Positions 1-7,634 are shown, counted from the stretch's first letter. The stretch: DNA of 10,874 bases from Acidobacteriota bacterium (GCA_020851835.1 JADZBZ010000017.1:1-10874); one strand, 5' to 3'. Notes: generated by a model not told the origin, from the sequence alone. A program made the numbers and translations.

Positions 1-377
1 CGGCATTCAAGCAGGTGCTCGAGCGCGCGCGGGAGCGTCCACCCGTGCCGCTGCCGCCGGAGCAGATCTCCATCGAGGCGCGCATCGATCAGCTTCTCGA
101 GCGGCTCTCCGAAACCGAGGCCTGCGGATTCGAGGATCTCTTCGATGACGCCGACTCGCGCCCGGAGCTGATCGTCACCTTCCTGGCGCTGCTCGAGATG
201 ATTCGCCTCAAGCTGGTGCGCGTCTTCCAGAGCGCCCAGCTCGGCGCGATTCGCGTCTACAAGCGGGCCCGGCCGCAGGATGCGCCGCACCCGATTCACG
301 ATCCGGAAGACGAGTTCAAGGTACATCACCCGGCCGCGCCGGAGTCGCCGCCGTCAGATGAAGGTCCAGGGCAATGA
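1..377 (+). CDS. scpA: ScpA, segregation and condensation protein A (C-terminal part)
   Basis: The gene enters from the left edge; codons are in phase from base 3, so only about the last 124 residues are present. ScpA is the kleisin subunit that bridges the SMC ATPase heads and binds ScpB, forming the bacterial condensin that organises and segregates the chromosome. What remains looks like the C-terminal winged-helix region of kleisins: the segment from ISIEARIDQL through FLALLEMIRLKLVRVFQ has the helix pattern and the conserved FLALLE(M/L) motif that contacts the SMC head. A proline- and acid-rich tail follows the core. The stop codon TGA (375-377) overlaps the scpB start ATG (374-376), so the two are very probably translationally coupled. 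The identification rests on the motif and on the adjoining scpB; the SMC-neck-binding N-terminus is outside the window. Confidence 0.9.
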   Translation, partial: AFKQVLERARERPPVPLPPEQISIEARIDQLLERLSETEACGFEDLFDDADSRPELIVTFLALLEMIRLKLVRVFQSAQLGAIRVYKRARPQDAPHPIHDPEDEFKVHHPAAPESPPSDEGPGQ

Positions 378-1138
378 GCGCACCCGAACCACCCGAGACG
401 ACGAACGACGAGATGGAAGCGGCCGCCGCCGGCAGCGAGCCTGCGGCCGGCGCCGGCATGGACCTGGCCAACGTGCCGGCCGCGGACGACGGCGAAGGCA
501 GCCCTCGCGATCTGGGCGAGCTGCGAGGCATCGTCGAGGCGCTGGTGTTCGCGTCGCCCGAGCCGCTGACGCCGAAGATGCTCTTCAAGCTGCTGGCCGA
601 CGAGCCCAAGGAAGACGTCCTGGCGGCCATCGACGTCCTTCGGCGCGAGTACGACGACCGCCCGGGCCTGAACCTGGTGGAAGTCGCCGGCGGCTACCAG
701 ATCACCACGCGTCCCGAACTGCACGAGTGGGTGCGCCGCCTCTTTCACGAGCGGACGACCCAGAAACTGTCGGTGGCCTCGCTCGAGACCTTGTCGGTGA
801 TCGCCTACCGCCAGCCCATCACGCAGGCGGAGGTTGGCGAGATTCGTGGTGTCAACACGTCCGGCGTGCTGTCCACGCTGCTCGAGCGGCACCTGATCAA
901 GATTGTCGGCCGTAAGAACGTGATTGGCCGCCCCTTCCTGTACGGAACGACCCGGGAGTTCCTGATCCGGTTCGGCCTGAAGGACCTGGGTGACCTGCCG
1001 AAGATCGAGGACATGGCCCAGCAACTCGGCTTCGAGGCCCCGGCCGTGCTGATGGAACGGCCGGTGCCGGACGAGATGCTGCCGCTCGAGGAAGAGCCCG
1101 ACGTGGCCGCCGATGCCGGCTCGCCAGACGAGGAGTAA
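374..1138 (+). CDS. scpB: ScpB, segregation and condensation protein B
   Basis: A 254-residue protein that dimerises and binds the kleisin ScpA in the SMC-ScpAB condensin on the nucleoid. Residues 1-46 are a low-complexity Ala/Glu/Pro-rich extension. The two winged-helix domains run from about residue 47 (LRGIVEALVFASPEPL) to about 205. The family hallmark is clear at 138-190: ETLSVIAYRQPITQAEV, then IRGVNTSGVL, then GRPFLYGTT, followed by FLIRFGLKDLGDLP. The tail (about 228-254) is acidic. It is longer than a minimal ScpB because of the two acidic ends. The start is the ATG overlapping the scpA stop; a purine-rich AAGG lies about nine bases before it. Later in-frame ATGs (413, 458) fall in the low-complexity region and cannot be excluded. 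No oddity is seen in the conserved core. Confidence 0.96.
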   Translation: MSAPEPPETTNDEMEAAAAGSEPAAGAGMDLANVPAADDGEGSPRDLGELRGIVEALVFASPEPLTPKMLFKLLADEPKEDVLAAIDVLRREYDDRPGLNLVEVAGGYQITTRPELHEWVRRLFHERTTQKLSVASLETLSVIAYRQPITQAEVGEIRGVNTSGVLSTLLERHLIKIVGRKNVIGRPFLYGTTREFLIRFGLKDLGDLPKIEDMAQQLGFEAPAVLMERPVPDEMLPLEEEPDVAADAGSPDEE

Positions 1139-1145
1139 CGACCGC

Positions 1146-1169
1146 TCGTGGAGGACGCCATGTCCACGA
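1146..1169. terminator. Weak hairpin between convergent scpB and rluB
   Basis: A 7-bp perfect inverted repeat (TCGTGGA at 1146-1152, TCCACGA at 1163-1169) with a 10-base loop lies just after the scpB stop, in the 61-base gap before the rluB stop. No T-run follows on either strand, so it is not a classical intrinsic terminator. The position between converging genes suggests a transcript-end hairpin, but chance is possible in this base composition. Confidence 0.3.
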
Positions 1170-1199
1170 CGGGGATCCGCTCGCCAACTTCAACGCACA

Positions 1200-1970
1200 C
1201 TAACTTCGCATTCGTGACGGGCGCCTGGGCCGCTTCGCGGTCCTGGCGTCGTCTTTCCTCCGGAGGGAAGCTACCTCGCTCGTCGTCAGGTCTCGCCATT
1301 CGCCCGGCTTGAGACGTCCCAGCACGATCGGTCCGAACTGCACGCGCCTCAGATCCCGCACCGGGAGTCCGACAGCGCTGCACATCTTTCGCACCTGACG
1401 GTTCCGCCCTTCGCGCAGCGTGATCGTGATCCGCGTGGTCGGGCGGTCCGACTTGACGGTTCCGTGCAGGCGCACCTCGGCGGGCGACGTGCGCCTACCG
1501 TCGATGAACAGGCCCTTGCGCAGTTTCTCGATGGCTGCCGCGTCTGGCGCGCCCTTGACGATGACGTCGTAGAGCTTGGCCACCTCATGCCGCGGGTGGG
1601 TCAGGTGCTCGGCCAGGTCGCCGTCAGTCGTCATGAGCAGCAACCCCTCGCTGTCGTAGTCGAGCCGGCCGACCGGGTAGATGTAGCCCGCGCGGGGACC
1701 GAGCAGGTCCAGGACGGTGGGCCGGCCTTCCGGGTCCGAGCGCGTCGTCACGTAGCCGCGCGGCTTGTAGAGCAGGATGTAGCGATGCCGGACGTCCGGG
1801 CGAATCCGTCGGCCGTCCACCCGGATGTCGTCCTTGGCGGGATCGGCCTTGGTGCCCAGTTCCCGCACCGTTCGGCCGTTCACCGTGACCCGCCCCTCGG
1901 CCATGAGCTGTTCCGAGGCGCGGCGCGAGGCCACACCGGCGCTCGACAGGATCTTCTGGAGGCGCTCCAT
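1200..1970 (-). CDS. rluB: RluB-family 23S rRNA pseudouridine synthase
   Basis: A 256-residue RsuA/RluB/RluE/RluF-type pseudouridine synthase; RluB converts one uridine in helix 80-93 of 23S rRNA to pseudouridine during 50S maturation. An S4 RNA-binding domain occupies residues 1-48 (MERLQKILSSAGVASRRASE, then GRVTVNG). The catalytic domain follows, with the motif GRLDYDSEGLLL at 101-112 in which D104 is the expected catalytic aspartate, preceded by YKPRGYVTT, and with LREGRNRQVRKM as the C-terminal family motif. A basic tail of about 20 residues ends the protein. The ATG at 1970-1968 is chosen because the S4 domain begins there; upstream in-frame sequence overlaps the hydrolase gene and has no domain. 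The upstream hydrolase stops four bases before this ATG, and a GGAG lies inside that gene's end about ten bases upstream, which suggests translational coupling. RluB rather than RsuA or RluF is inferred from the scpAB neighbourhood. Confidence 0.93.
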   Translation of the reverse strand: MERLQKILSSAGVASRRASEQLMAEGRVTVNGRTVRELGTKADPAKDDIRVDGRRIRPDVRHRYILLYKPRGYVTTRSDPEGRPTVLDLLGPRAGYIYPVGRLDYDSEGLLLMTTDGDLAEHLTHPRHEVAKLYDVIVKGAPDAAAIEKLRKGLFIDGRRTSPAEVRLHGTVKSDRPTTRITITLREGRNRQVRKMCSAVGLPVRDLRRVQFGPIVLGRLKPGEWRDLTTSEVASLRRKDDARTAKRPRRPSRMRS

Positions 1971-1974
1971 GCGA

Positions 1975-3183
1975 TCAGTTCTCCAGCACCTGCCGCCAGA
2001 ACGACGCCAGGCGCCATGCTTCGGTGGCCGTCGGAGGGCGATCGACCTCCGCGTGCGTGATGAGGCCACTCAGCAAACCGCGGACGGGTACTTTGCCTTG
2101 CAGGTAGTCGGCAAGCAGTACGGTCTCGATCGCGGGGATCACGTTGTCGTCCGAGCCGTGCAACAGGAACACCGGGGCGACTGGCGGTGCCGGGGCTCGC
2201 TCGGGCGAGAGCGCCGGCATGGCGGGGTGATCGGCCATGGCGTCCACCACCGGCAGGAGGCGCCGGCCCAGGGCGGCCACGTCCCGATCGTTCACCCACC
2301 GCATCAGGGTGCGCGCGGGCTCATCGAGCGTCTCGGCGTACGCGCGCATGCGGGCGAATTCGGAGGTCGCGCGGGGTTTGTCCACCATGTCGAGCGAGGA
2401 GGCCAGCAGGAACCCTTCGATACCGGTCGACAGCGGCCCCACCTGCTCGGGCGGAACGACGCGGCCGGCCAGCGTGAGCAGCACGACGGCGACGCCGTAG
2501 TCGTGCGGCGGATGGACGGCGACCTGTTCGGCGCCGAGGACGAGCCGGCTGTGGCGCGCGCGTGCGACGTCGCCTCCGACGTCGCCCGAGCAGAGATAGT
2601 GCATCACGCGGGCGAGGTCGCCATGCCCGCCGAACGACAGCAGGAACGCGACGCGATCGCGGATGCTCGCGCGCCCGGCCGCGACAATCGACAGACCGCC
2701 CGAGAAGCTCACGCCGATCACGCCGACGCGGGCATCGGGTGCCAGTGCCGGCTGGTCGGCCGCCCAGCGCACCGCATCCTCGATGACGTCGGTCACCGCC
2801 GGCGTGATGCGGTAGCGCTGCAGGTCGGGCGCGGCCACCGTCAGCACGCCGTACCCGCTCTCGGCGAGATCGCGCGCCAGGGCCACCAGCCGCACCTCGT
2901 CGATGCCGTCGCGGTGGACGCCCGGTACCAGGACGATGGTGCGCGAGAAGCCGTGGGCGGGCCCGTAGACGCGGCCCGGCACGTAGCCGTACCGCGTGGG
3001 GACGCGCCGATCCTCGATCGCACCGATCGGACTGGAGCGCCAGGCCGCCAGCATCGCCGGCGCGCCGGGCAGGTCGGCCGCGCGGGCGACAAACGCCGCC
3101 GCGTCCACATACGGCATCGCGGCCACGACGCCGACCGCCGAGAGGACCAGGCCTCCGAGCAGCCAGCGAAGGGGACCGATCAC
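1975..3183 (-). CDS. Membrane-anchored alpha/beta-hydrolase fold protein
   Basis: A 402-residue putative serine hydrolase. An N-terminal hydrophobic segment (about residues 7-24, LLGGLVLSAVGVVAAM) looks like a single membrane anchor or uncleaved signal, placing the enzyme on the outer face of the inner membrane. The alpha/beta-hydrolase landmarks appear in order: IVLVPGVHRDG (83-93, oxyanion-hole region), GVIGVSFSGGLS (154-165, nucleophile elbow with S159 as likely nucleophile; the usual last Gly of GxSxG is Ser here), HGSDDNVIP (342-350, acid D346) and THAEV (376-380, H377). The triad therefore looks complete. About 180 residues separate nucleophile and acid, which implies a large lid insertion. 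The substrate cannot be read from sequence. The GTG at 3183 is chosen because the anchor begins there; the frame stays open farther upstream, but that part overlaps cmk and is basic low-complexity sequence. It heads a unit with rluB and is divergent from cmk. Confidence 0.8.
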   Translation of the reverse strand: MIGPLRWLLGGLVLSAVGVVAAMPYVDAAAFVARAADLPGAPAMLAAWRSSPIGAIEDRRVPTRYGYVPGRVYGPAHGFSRTIVLVPGVHRDGIDEVRLVALARDLAESGYGVLTVAAPDLQRYRITPAVTDVIEDAVRWAADQPALAPDARVGVIGVSFSGGLSIVAAGRASIRDRVAFLLSFGGHGDLARVMHYLCSGDVGGDVARARHSRLVLGAEQVAVHPPHDYGVAVVLLTLAGRVVPPEQVGPLSTGIEGFLLASSLDMVDKPRATSEFARMRAYAETLDEPARTLMRWVNDRDVAALGRRLLPVVDAMADHPAMPALSPERAPAPPVAPVFLLHGSDDNVIPAIETVLLADYLQGKVPVRGLLSGLITHAEVDRPPTATEAWRLASFWRQVLEN

Positions 3184-3190
3184 GGTCCCG

Positions 3191-3200
3191 ATGTTACACT
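3191..3200. promoter_or_regulatory. Overlapping divergent -10-like elements of hydrolase and cmk
   Basis: Only 26 bases (3184-3209) separate the two GTG start codons. On the plus strand TGTTACACT (3192-3200) resembles an extended -10 (TGn plus TACACT, 4/6 to TATAAT), nine bases before the cmk start. On the minus strand TAACAT (3196 to 3191, 4/6) lies seven bases before the hydrolase start. The hexamers overlap by two bases. Neither gene has a good ribosome-binding site, so both transcripts may begin at or almost at the start codon. No convincing -35 is seen. Confidence 0.4.
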
Positions 3201-3209
3201 GGCCCGCTT

Positions 3210-3890
3210 GTGACACCGCTCGTGATTGCCATCGACGGGCCGTCCGGCGCCGGTAAGGGAACGCTGGCGCGGCGGCTCGCCGCCCACCTCGGATTTCGCC
3301 ACGTCGATACGGGCGCGATGTACCGCGCCGTAGCCTGGAAGGCCCTACACGACGGGCTTGCCCTCGACGATGAGGCCGCCCTGGCGGCTCTGGCCGCGGC
3401 GGCGACGATTGGGCAGGAAGGTGCGGTGGTGACAATCGACGGTCACGAGGTCACGCGCGCGATTCGCACGCCCGACATGGACCAGGCGGCGGCGCGCGTG
3501 GCGCGACTGCCGGCCGTCCGGGCGGTGCTCGTCGAGCGCCAGCGAGGCCTGGGGCGCGGCGGCGGCGTCGTGATGGAAGGACGGGACATCGGCACCGTGG
3601 TGTTTCCTGATGCCGCCGTGAAGGTGTACCTCGACGCCTCGGCCGTGGAGCGAGCCCGCCGGCGCGCGGACGACGAAGCGCACACCGGGCGACAGGCCGG
3701 ACTGGACCGCCTGCAAGTCGATATGGCCGCGCGCGACCAGAGCGACAGCACGCGAGCGGTTGCGCCGCTCCAGATGGCACCCGGAGCGGTGTATGTGGAC
3801 ACGACCGGTCTCGATGCCGAGCAGGTGTTCGAGCGCGTGCGAGGGCTGGTGGCCGGCGCGGGGTTGGGGAAGGCGTCCCGCGATCAGTGA
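3210..3890 (+). CDS. cmk: Cytidylate (CMP/dCMP) kinase
   Basis: A 226-residue CMP kinase that transfers phosphate from ATP to CMP or dCMP in the cytosol, feeding CTP and dCTP pools. The P-loop is GPSGAGKGT at residues 10-18. The nucleotide-binding motif HVDTGAMYRAVAWKAL follows at about 31-46. EGRDIGTVVFPDA sits in the middle, and the lid and C-terminal motif reads RDQSDSTRAVAPL followed by VYVDTTGL. All diagnostic residues of the family are present and the length is typical (about 220-230). The GTG start puts the P-loop at the usual distance from the N-terminus; no Shine-Dalgarno precedes it. The order cmk followed by rpsA and ihfB is conserved with Escherichia coli, although here a minus-strand gene separates cmk from rpsA. 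Confidence 0.97.
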   Translation: MTPLVIAIDGPSGAGKGTLARRLAAHLGFRHVDTGAMYRAVAWKALHDGLALDDEAALAALAAAATIGQEGAVVTIDGHEVTRAIRTPDMDQAAARVARLPAVRAVLVERQRGLGRGGGVVMEGRDIGTVVFPDAAVKVYLDASAVERARRRADDEAHTGRQAGLDRLQVDMAARDQSDSTRAVAPLQMAPGAVYVDTTGLDAEQVFERVRGLVAGAGLGKASRDQ

Positions 3891-3902
3891 GGGAGTGTCA
3901 CG

Positions 3903-3933
3903 CCGGCGATTCATCACCCGAATGAATCGCCGG
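3903..3933. terminator. Perfect 12-bp hairpin between convergent cmk and histone-like gene
   Basis: CCGGCGATTCAT (3903-3914) is repeated perfectly inverted as ATGAATCGCCGG (3922-3933) around a 7-base loop. It begins 13 bases after the cmk stop and ends 36 bases before the stop of the facing gene. The stem is strong, but no T-run follows on either strand. A bidirectional transcript-end or RNA-stabilising hairpin is the simplest reading. Confidence 0.55.
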
Positions 3934-3969
3934 GGCCCCAACCGGCCGCCTCCTGCCTGGCGCGACTGG

Positions 3970-4830
3970 CTAACGATCTTCGAAGTCGTCTGAGGATTCG
4001 GGGTCCAACTCCCAGCGGTGCCGGTCGCGCTCGGTGATTTCGTCGCCGCCCTTCAGTTCCTCGTCATCCTGGTACTCGACGCCCAGGGCCCGGCCGATCT
4101 CTTCAACCACGTCCTGGTCGGGCGTGGGGTTGTCGCCGCCAGGCGCCTCGTCGCCCACGGCCTCGGCCGAGGCCCAGTCGGCATCGACGTCGCCGGCGGT
4201 GAGCACCGGGCTCGTGGACGTGTAGCGGCGCAGCCGCTCTTCCATCTCGGCATGCCCCGAACGCGCGGCCGAGGCGCGGTCGCCGCCGTCCAGGCTGGAC
4301 GGCAAGCCGTGGACGTCGGCCACCGTCCGGCGCGGCCGATCGAGGACCGTGGCCTTCCGTGCGCCCTTGGCCGCCGCGGGGGTTGGGCGGGCCGTGGCGG
4401 CGACGGCGCGGGGCTTGGCGGCGGCCTTGGTCTTCGGGCGCGGCTTGGCGGCGGTGCGGACCTTGGCCGCTGCGGTCCTGGCCTTGGCGGCCTTGGCGGC
4501 CTTGGCCGGCGCGGCTTTGGGTTTCGCGGCTTTCGGCGGGCCGGGCCGGGCCGCCAGTTTGCGGGCGGCGAGCGCAGGCGACGAGGCCTTGACGAGCTTC
4601 ACGGCCTTGGCCCTTTGCGTCTTGGCCAGGCGCGTGGCGTTCTTCATGAGCTTGGAGGCGGCGCTGCGGGCGGCGGCCACCTGGCGCGTGGTCGTCTTGC
4701 GCGCCCGCTTCACGGCCCGGCGCGCGGCGGCGCGGGCCCCGGCCACGACCTTGGTCGCTCGGCGCACGGCCTTGCCGGCCTTCGCGCTCACCTTCCGGGC
4801 CCTCGAGCTGGCAGGCTTCTTCTTGGCCAT
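3970..4830 (-). CDS. Histone H1-like Lys/Ala/Arg-rich protein with acidic DUF6335-like C-terminus
   Basis: A 286-residue protein in two contrasting parts. Residues 1-170 are almost entirely Lys, Ala and Arg with some Pro (MAKKKPASSRARKVSAKAGK, later degenerate AAKP/AKAAK repeats), like histone H1-type or AlgP-type bacterial proteins that bind DNA without a fixed fold. Residues about 192-286 are acidic and look folded: MEERLRRY, PVLTAGDVDADW, GGDNPTPDQDVVEEIG, YQDDEEL, then DRHRWELDPESSDDF. These motifs recall the DUF6335 family known mainly from cyanobacteria; that match is from memory and its function is unknown. The start ATG has a good AAAGGA five bases upstream (4836-4841). The gene lies backwards between cmk and rpsA and is divergent from rpsA. 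A role in nucleoid organisation is inferred from the basic half only. Confidence 0.75.
   Translation of the reverse strand: MAKKKPASSRARKVSAKAGKAVRRATKVVAGARAAARRAVKRARKTTTRQVAAARSAASKLMKNATRLAKTQRAKAVKLVKASSPALAARKLAARPGPPKAAKPKAAPAKAAKAAKARTAAAKVRTAAKPRPKTKAAAKPRAVAATARPTPAAAKGARKATVLDRPRRTVADVHGLPSSLDGGDRASAARSGHAEMEERLRRYTSTSPVLTAGDVDADWASAEAVGDEAPGGDNPTPDQDVVEEIGRALGVEYQDDEELKGGDEITERDRHRWELDPESSDDFEDR
4479..4510. repeat. Short 9-base tandem repeats coding the Lys/Ala tract
   Basis: CCTTGGCGG-type nonamers repeat in tandem in this stretch, encoding AKA/KAA steps of the basic N-terminal half of the histone-like protein on the minus strand. Less regular copies flank it. Such codon-level repeats are prone to slippage, so the length of this region may vary between strains. 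It is a coding repeat and not a separate element. Confidence 0.6.
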
Positions 4831-4848
4831 GGCGGTCCTTTCGGCTCC

Positions 4849-4877
4849 TTGACAGTTGGCGCTAAGTATCGTAACGT
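4849..4877 (+). promoter_or_regulatory. Candidate sigma-70 promoter of rpsA
   Basis: A perfect -35 hexamer TTGACA (4849-4854) is followed after 17 bases by TAACGT (4872-4877), which keeps the key first T, A and last T of a -10. Transcription would start near 4884, giving a leader of about 70 bases to the ATG at 4953. The -35 overlaps the leader of the divergent histone-like gene. Confidence 0.5.
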
Positions 4878-4889
4878 CTGTTGGTTACG
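4870..4889. promoter_or_regulatory. Inverted repeat CGTAAC-N8-GTTACG over the rpsA -10
   Basis: CGTAAC (4870-4875) and GTTACG (4884-4889) form a perfect 6-bp dyad with an 8-base spacer. It covers the putative -10 and start point of rpsA in the divergent region shared with the histone-like gene. Its half-site spacing of about 14 bases centre to centre could suit a dimeric regulator, but no regulator is identifiable. Confidence 0.3.
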
Positions 4890-4907
4890 CGGGGCGCCGG
4901 CCCCCGC
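4889..4907 (+). promoter_or_regulatory. GC-rich hairpin in the rpsA leader
   Basis: GCGGGG (4889-4894) pairs perfectly with CCCCGC (4902-4907) around a 7-base loop at the very 5' end of the predicted rpsA transcript. S1 is known to repress its own translation through a structured leader in Escherichia coli, so a structured leader here is plausible. An autoregulatory role is inference. Confidence 0.35.
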
Positions 4908-4934
4908 TCAAAGTCGACCGGCAATCTGCTAGTC

Positions 4935-4940
4935 AGGAGG
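4935..4940 (+). promoter_or_regulatory. Shine-Dalgarno of rpsA that decides the start
   Basis: A full AGGAGG lies 12 bases before the ATG at 4953. The spacing is long, but no other start codon lies between, and the upstream TTG of the open frame precedes this site. It is the best ribosome-binding site in the window. Confidence 0.7.
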
Positions 4941-4952
4941 ACGCGCACCGCA

Positions 4953-6734
<1,782 letters not shown>

Positions 6735-6740
6735 GCAACA

Positions 6741-6805
6741 GGCGCTAGGCTCGAGGCTCCAGGCTGCGTGCCCGGGGCAAGAGCCTAGAGCCTAGAGCCT
6801 GCGCC
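6741..6805. repeat. Heptamer-built long inverted repeat between rpsA and ihfB
   Basis: The left arm (6741-6766) is GGCG then three near-copies of a heptamer (TAGGCTC, GAGGCTC, CAGGCTG). The right arm (6781-6805) has three copies of the complement heptamer (GAGCCTA, GAGCCTA, GAGCCTG) then CGCC. The arms can pair over about 21 bases with single mismatches between heptamers and one bulge. The loop holds TGCCCGGGGCA, itself self-complementary. The right arm ends on the base before the ihfB ATG, so no Shine-Dalgarno is present and the start lies at the foot of the hairpin. It may be a mobile or REP-like intergenic repeat, a terminator or attenuator, or a translational control element. I cannot tell from one copy. 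Confidence 0.75.
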
Positions 6806-7135
6806 ATGACCAAAGCCGAACTCGTCGAAGAGGTGTCGCGCGTCTCGGACCTCACCAAGAAGCACTCCGAGGTGATCGTCGATACGGTGTTCCAGAGCAT
6901 CATCGATGCTCTGCACCGCGGCGAGAAAATCGAGTTGCGCGGGTTCGGCAGCTTCCGACTCCGCAAACGCGAGCCCCGCAAGGGCCGCAATCCCAAGACG
7001 GGCGACAAGGTGGACGTGCCGCCCAAGAGCGTGCCGTATTTCAAGCCCGGCAAGGAACTGAAGGACCTGATCAACCAGGATCCCGAGGGGCCCGTGGACG
7101 GCGACACGCCGCTGCCCGCCGAGCCGGCCCCGTAG
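6806..7135 (+). CDS. ihfB: IHF-beta/HU-family nucleoid DNA-binding protein
   Basis: A 109-residue HU/IHF-fold protein that binds and sharply bends DNA in the nucleoid. Residues 1-90 cover the whole fold: MTKAELVEEV opens the helical dimerisation part, IELRGFGSFRLRKRE starts the beta saddle, and GRNPKTGDKVDVPPKSVPYF forms the DNA-intercalating arm, with P63 as the expected intercalating proline and FKPGKELKDLIN closing the fold. IELRGFGSF and the GRNPKTGDKV arm resemble IHF-beta more than classical HU, and the position right after rpsA matches ihfB in Escherichia coli. A 19-residue Pro/Glu/Asp tail is extra to the family core. No alpha partner is in the window, so it could work as a homodimer; a name of hup would also be defensible. 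The ATG directly abuts the hairpin repeat. The HIT gene starts four bases after the stop. Confidence 0.93.
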   Translation: MTKAELVEEVSRVSDLTKKHSEVIVDTVFQSIIDALHRGEKIELRGFGSFRLRKREPRKGRNPKTGDKVDVPPKSVPYFKPGKELKDLINQDPEGPVDGDTPLPAEPAP

Positions 7136-7139
7136 GCGC

Positions 7140-7634
7140 GTGGAGCGGCTCTATGCCTCGTGGCGCCACGCCTACGTGACGCGCACCGGCCAGGCCGCCG
7201 ATTGCGTCTTCTGCGAGGCCCAGCGCTCGCCCGACGCTCGTCCGCTCGTCGTTCACGACGGCGCCACCGCCTACATCATCCTCAATCTCTTCCCGTACAA
7301 CTCCGGTCACCTGCTGGTCGTGCCCCGTCGTCACGTCGCCTTGCTGGCGGAACTCACGCACGACGAGGTCGTGGAGATGGCGGAACTGGCGCAGGCCGCC
7401 GAACGCGCGCTCACCGAGGTGTACGGGCCACAGGGGATCAACGTGGGCATGAACCTCGGCCGGCCGGCCGGGGCCGGCGTCGCCGATCACCTGCACACCC
7501 ACCTGGTGCCGCGCTGGACCGGTGACACCAACTTCATGACCGTGGTGGGCGAGGTGCGCGTGCTGTCGGAAGAGGTGGCCCAGTCGGCCGAACGGCTCCG
7601 GCCCGTCTTTGCCCGGCTGCTGGCCCGAGGCTGA
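7140..7634 (+). CDS. HIT-domain nucleotide phosphorylase/hydrolase (AP4A phosphorylase-like)
   Basis: A 164-residue histidine-triad protein of the galactose-1-phosphate uridylyltransferase superfamily. The triad HLHTHLVPRW begins at residue 116, with H118 as the expected nucleophile that forms a nucleotidyl intermediate. A CVFC pair (22-25) suits the zinc site of this branch. PYNSGHLLVVPRRHV (51-65) is the conserved nucleotide-binding strand-turn, and NLGRPAGAGVADH leads into the triad. The GxAGAGVADHLHTHLVPRW arrangement with a following TGDTNF resembles actinobacterial AP4A phosphorylases (the Rv2613c group), which split diadenosine tetraphosphate. The exact substrate is inference; AMP-lysine or other dinucleotide hydrolysis is possible. 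The start is GTG, four bases after the ihfB stop, so the two are probably cotranscribed. Confidence 0.9.
   Translation: MERLYASWRHAYVTRTGQAADCVFCEAQRSPDARPLVVHDGATAYIILNLFPYNSGHLLVVPRRHVALLAELTHDEVVEMAELAQAAERALTEVYGPQGINVGMNLGRPAGAGVADHLHTHLVPRWTGDTNFMTVVGEVRVLSEEVAQSAERLRPVFARLLARG

Noticed and set aside
1971..2069. N-terminal extension of the RluB frame by 33 codons
   Set aside because: It overlaps the end of the hydrolase gene, is Arg-rich without a motif, and the S4 domain starts at the internal ATG at 1970.
1825..3213. A 462-codon plus-strand open frame opposite the hydrolase and rluB
   Set aside because: Its translation is a compositionally biased Arg/Asp/His/Gly mixture with no domain, typical of the antisense frame of a high-G+C gene; the minus-strand frame carries a complete catalytic triad and membrane anchor.
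3184..3435. N-terminal extension of the hydrolase frame by 84 codons into cmk
   Set aside because: The extension is Arg/Pro/Gly low complexity and lies wholly antisense to cmk. The membrane segment begins directly at GTG 3183.
4018..4932. A 304-codon plus-strand open frame opposite the histone-like gene
   Set aside because: The translation is Gly/Arg/Leu-rich low complexity mirroring the Lys/Ala codons of the minus strand. The minus-strand frame has a proper ribosome-binding site and a conserved-looking acidic domain.
4881..4952. Earlier TTG start for ribosomal protein S1
   Set aside because: It would place the start inside the predicted promoter and leader, upstream of the AGGAGG, and adds no conserved residues.
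6741..6805. CRISPR-like array from the repeated heptamers
   Set aside because: Units are only seven bases, contiguous and without spacers, and form opposing arms; no cas gene is near.
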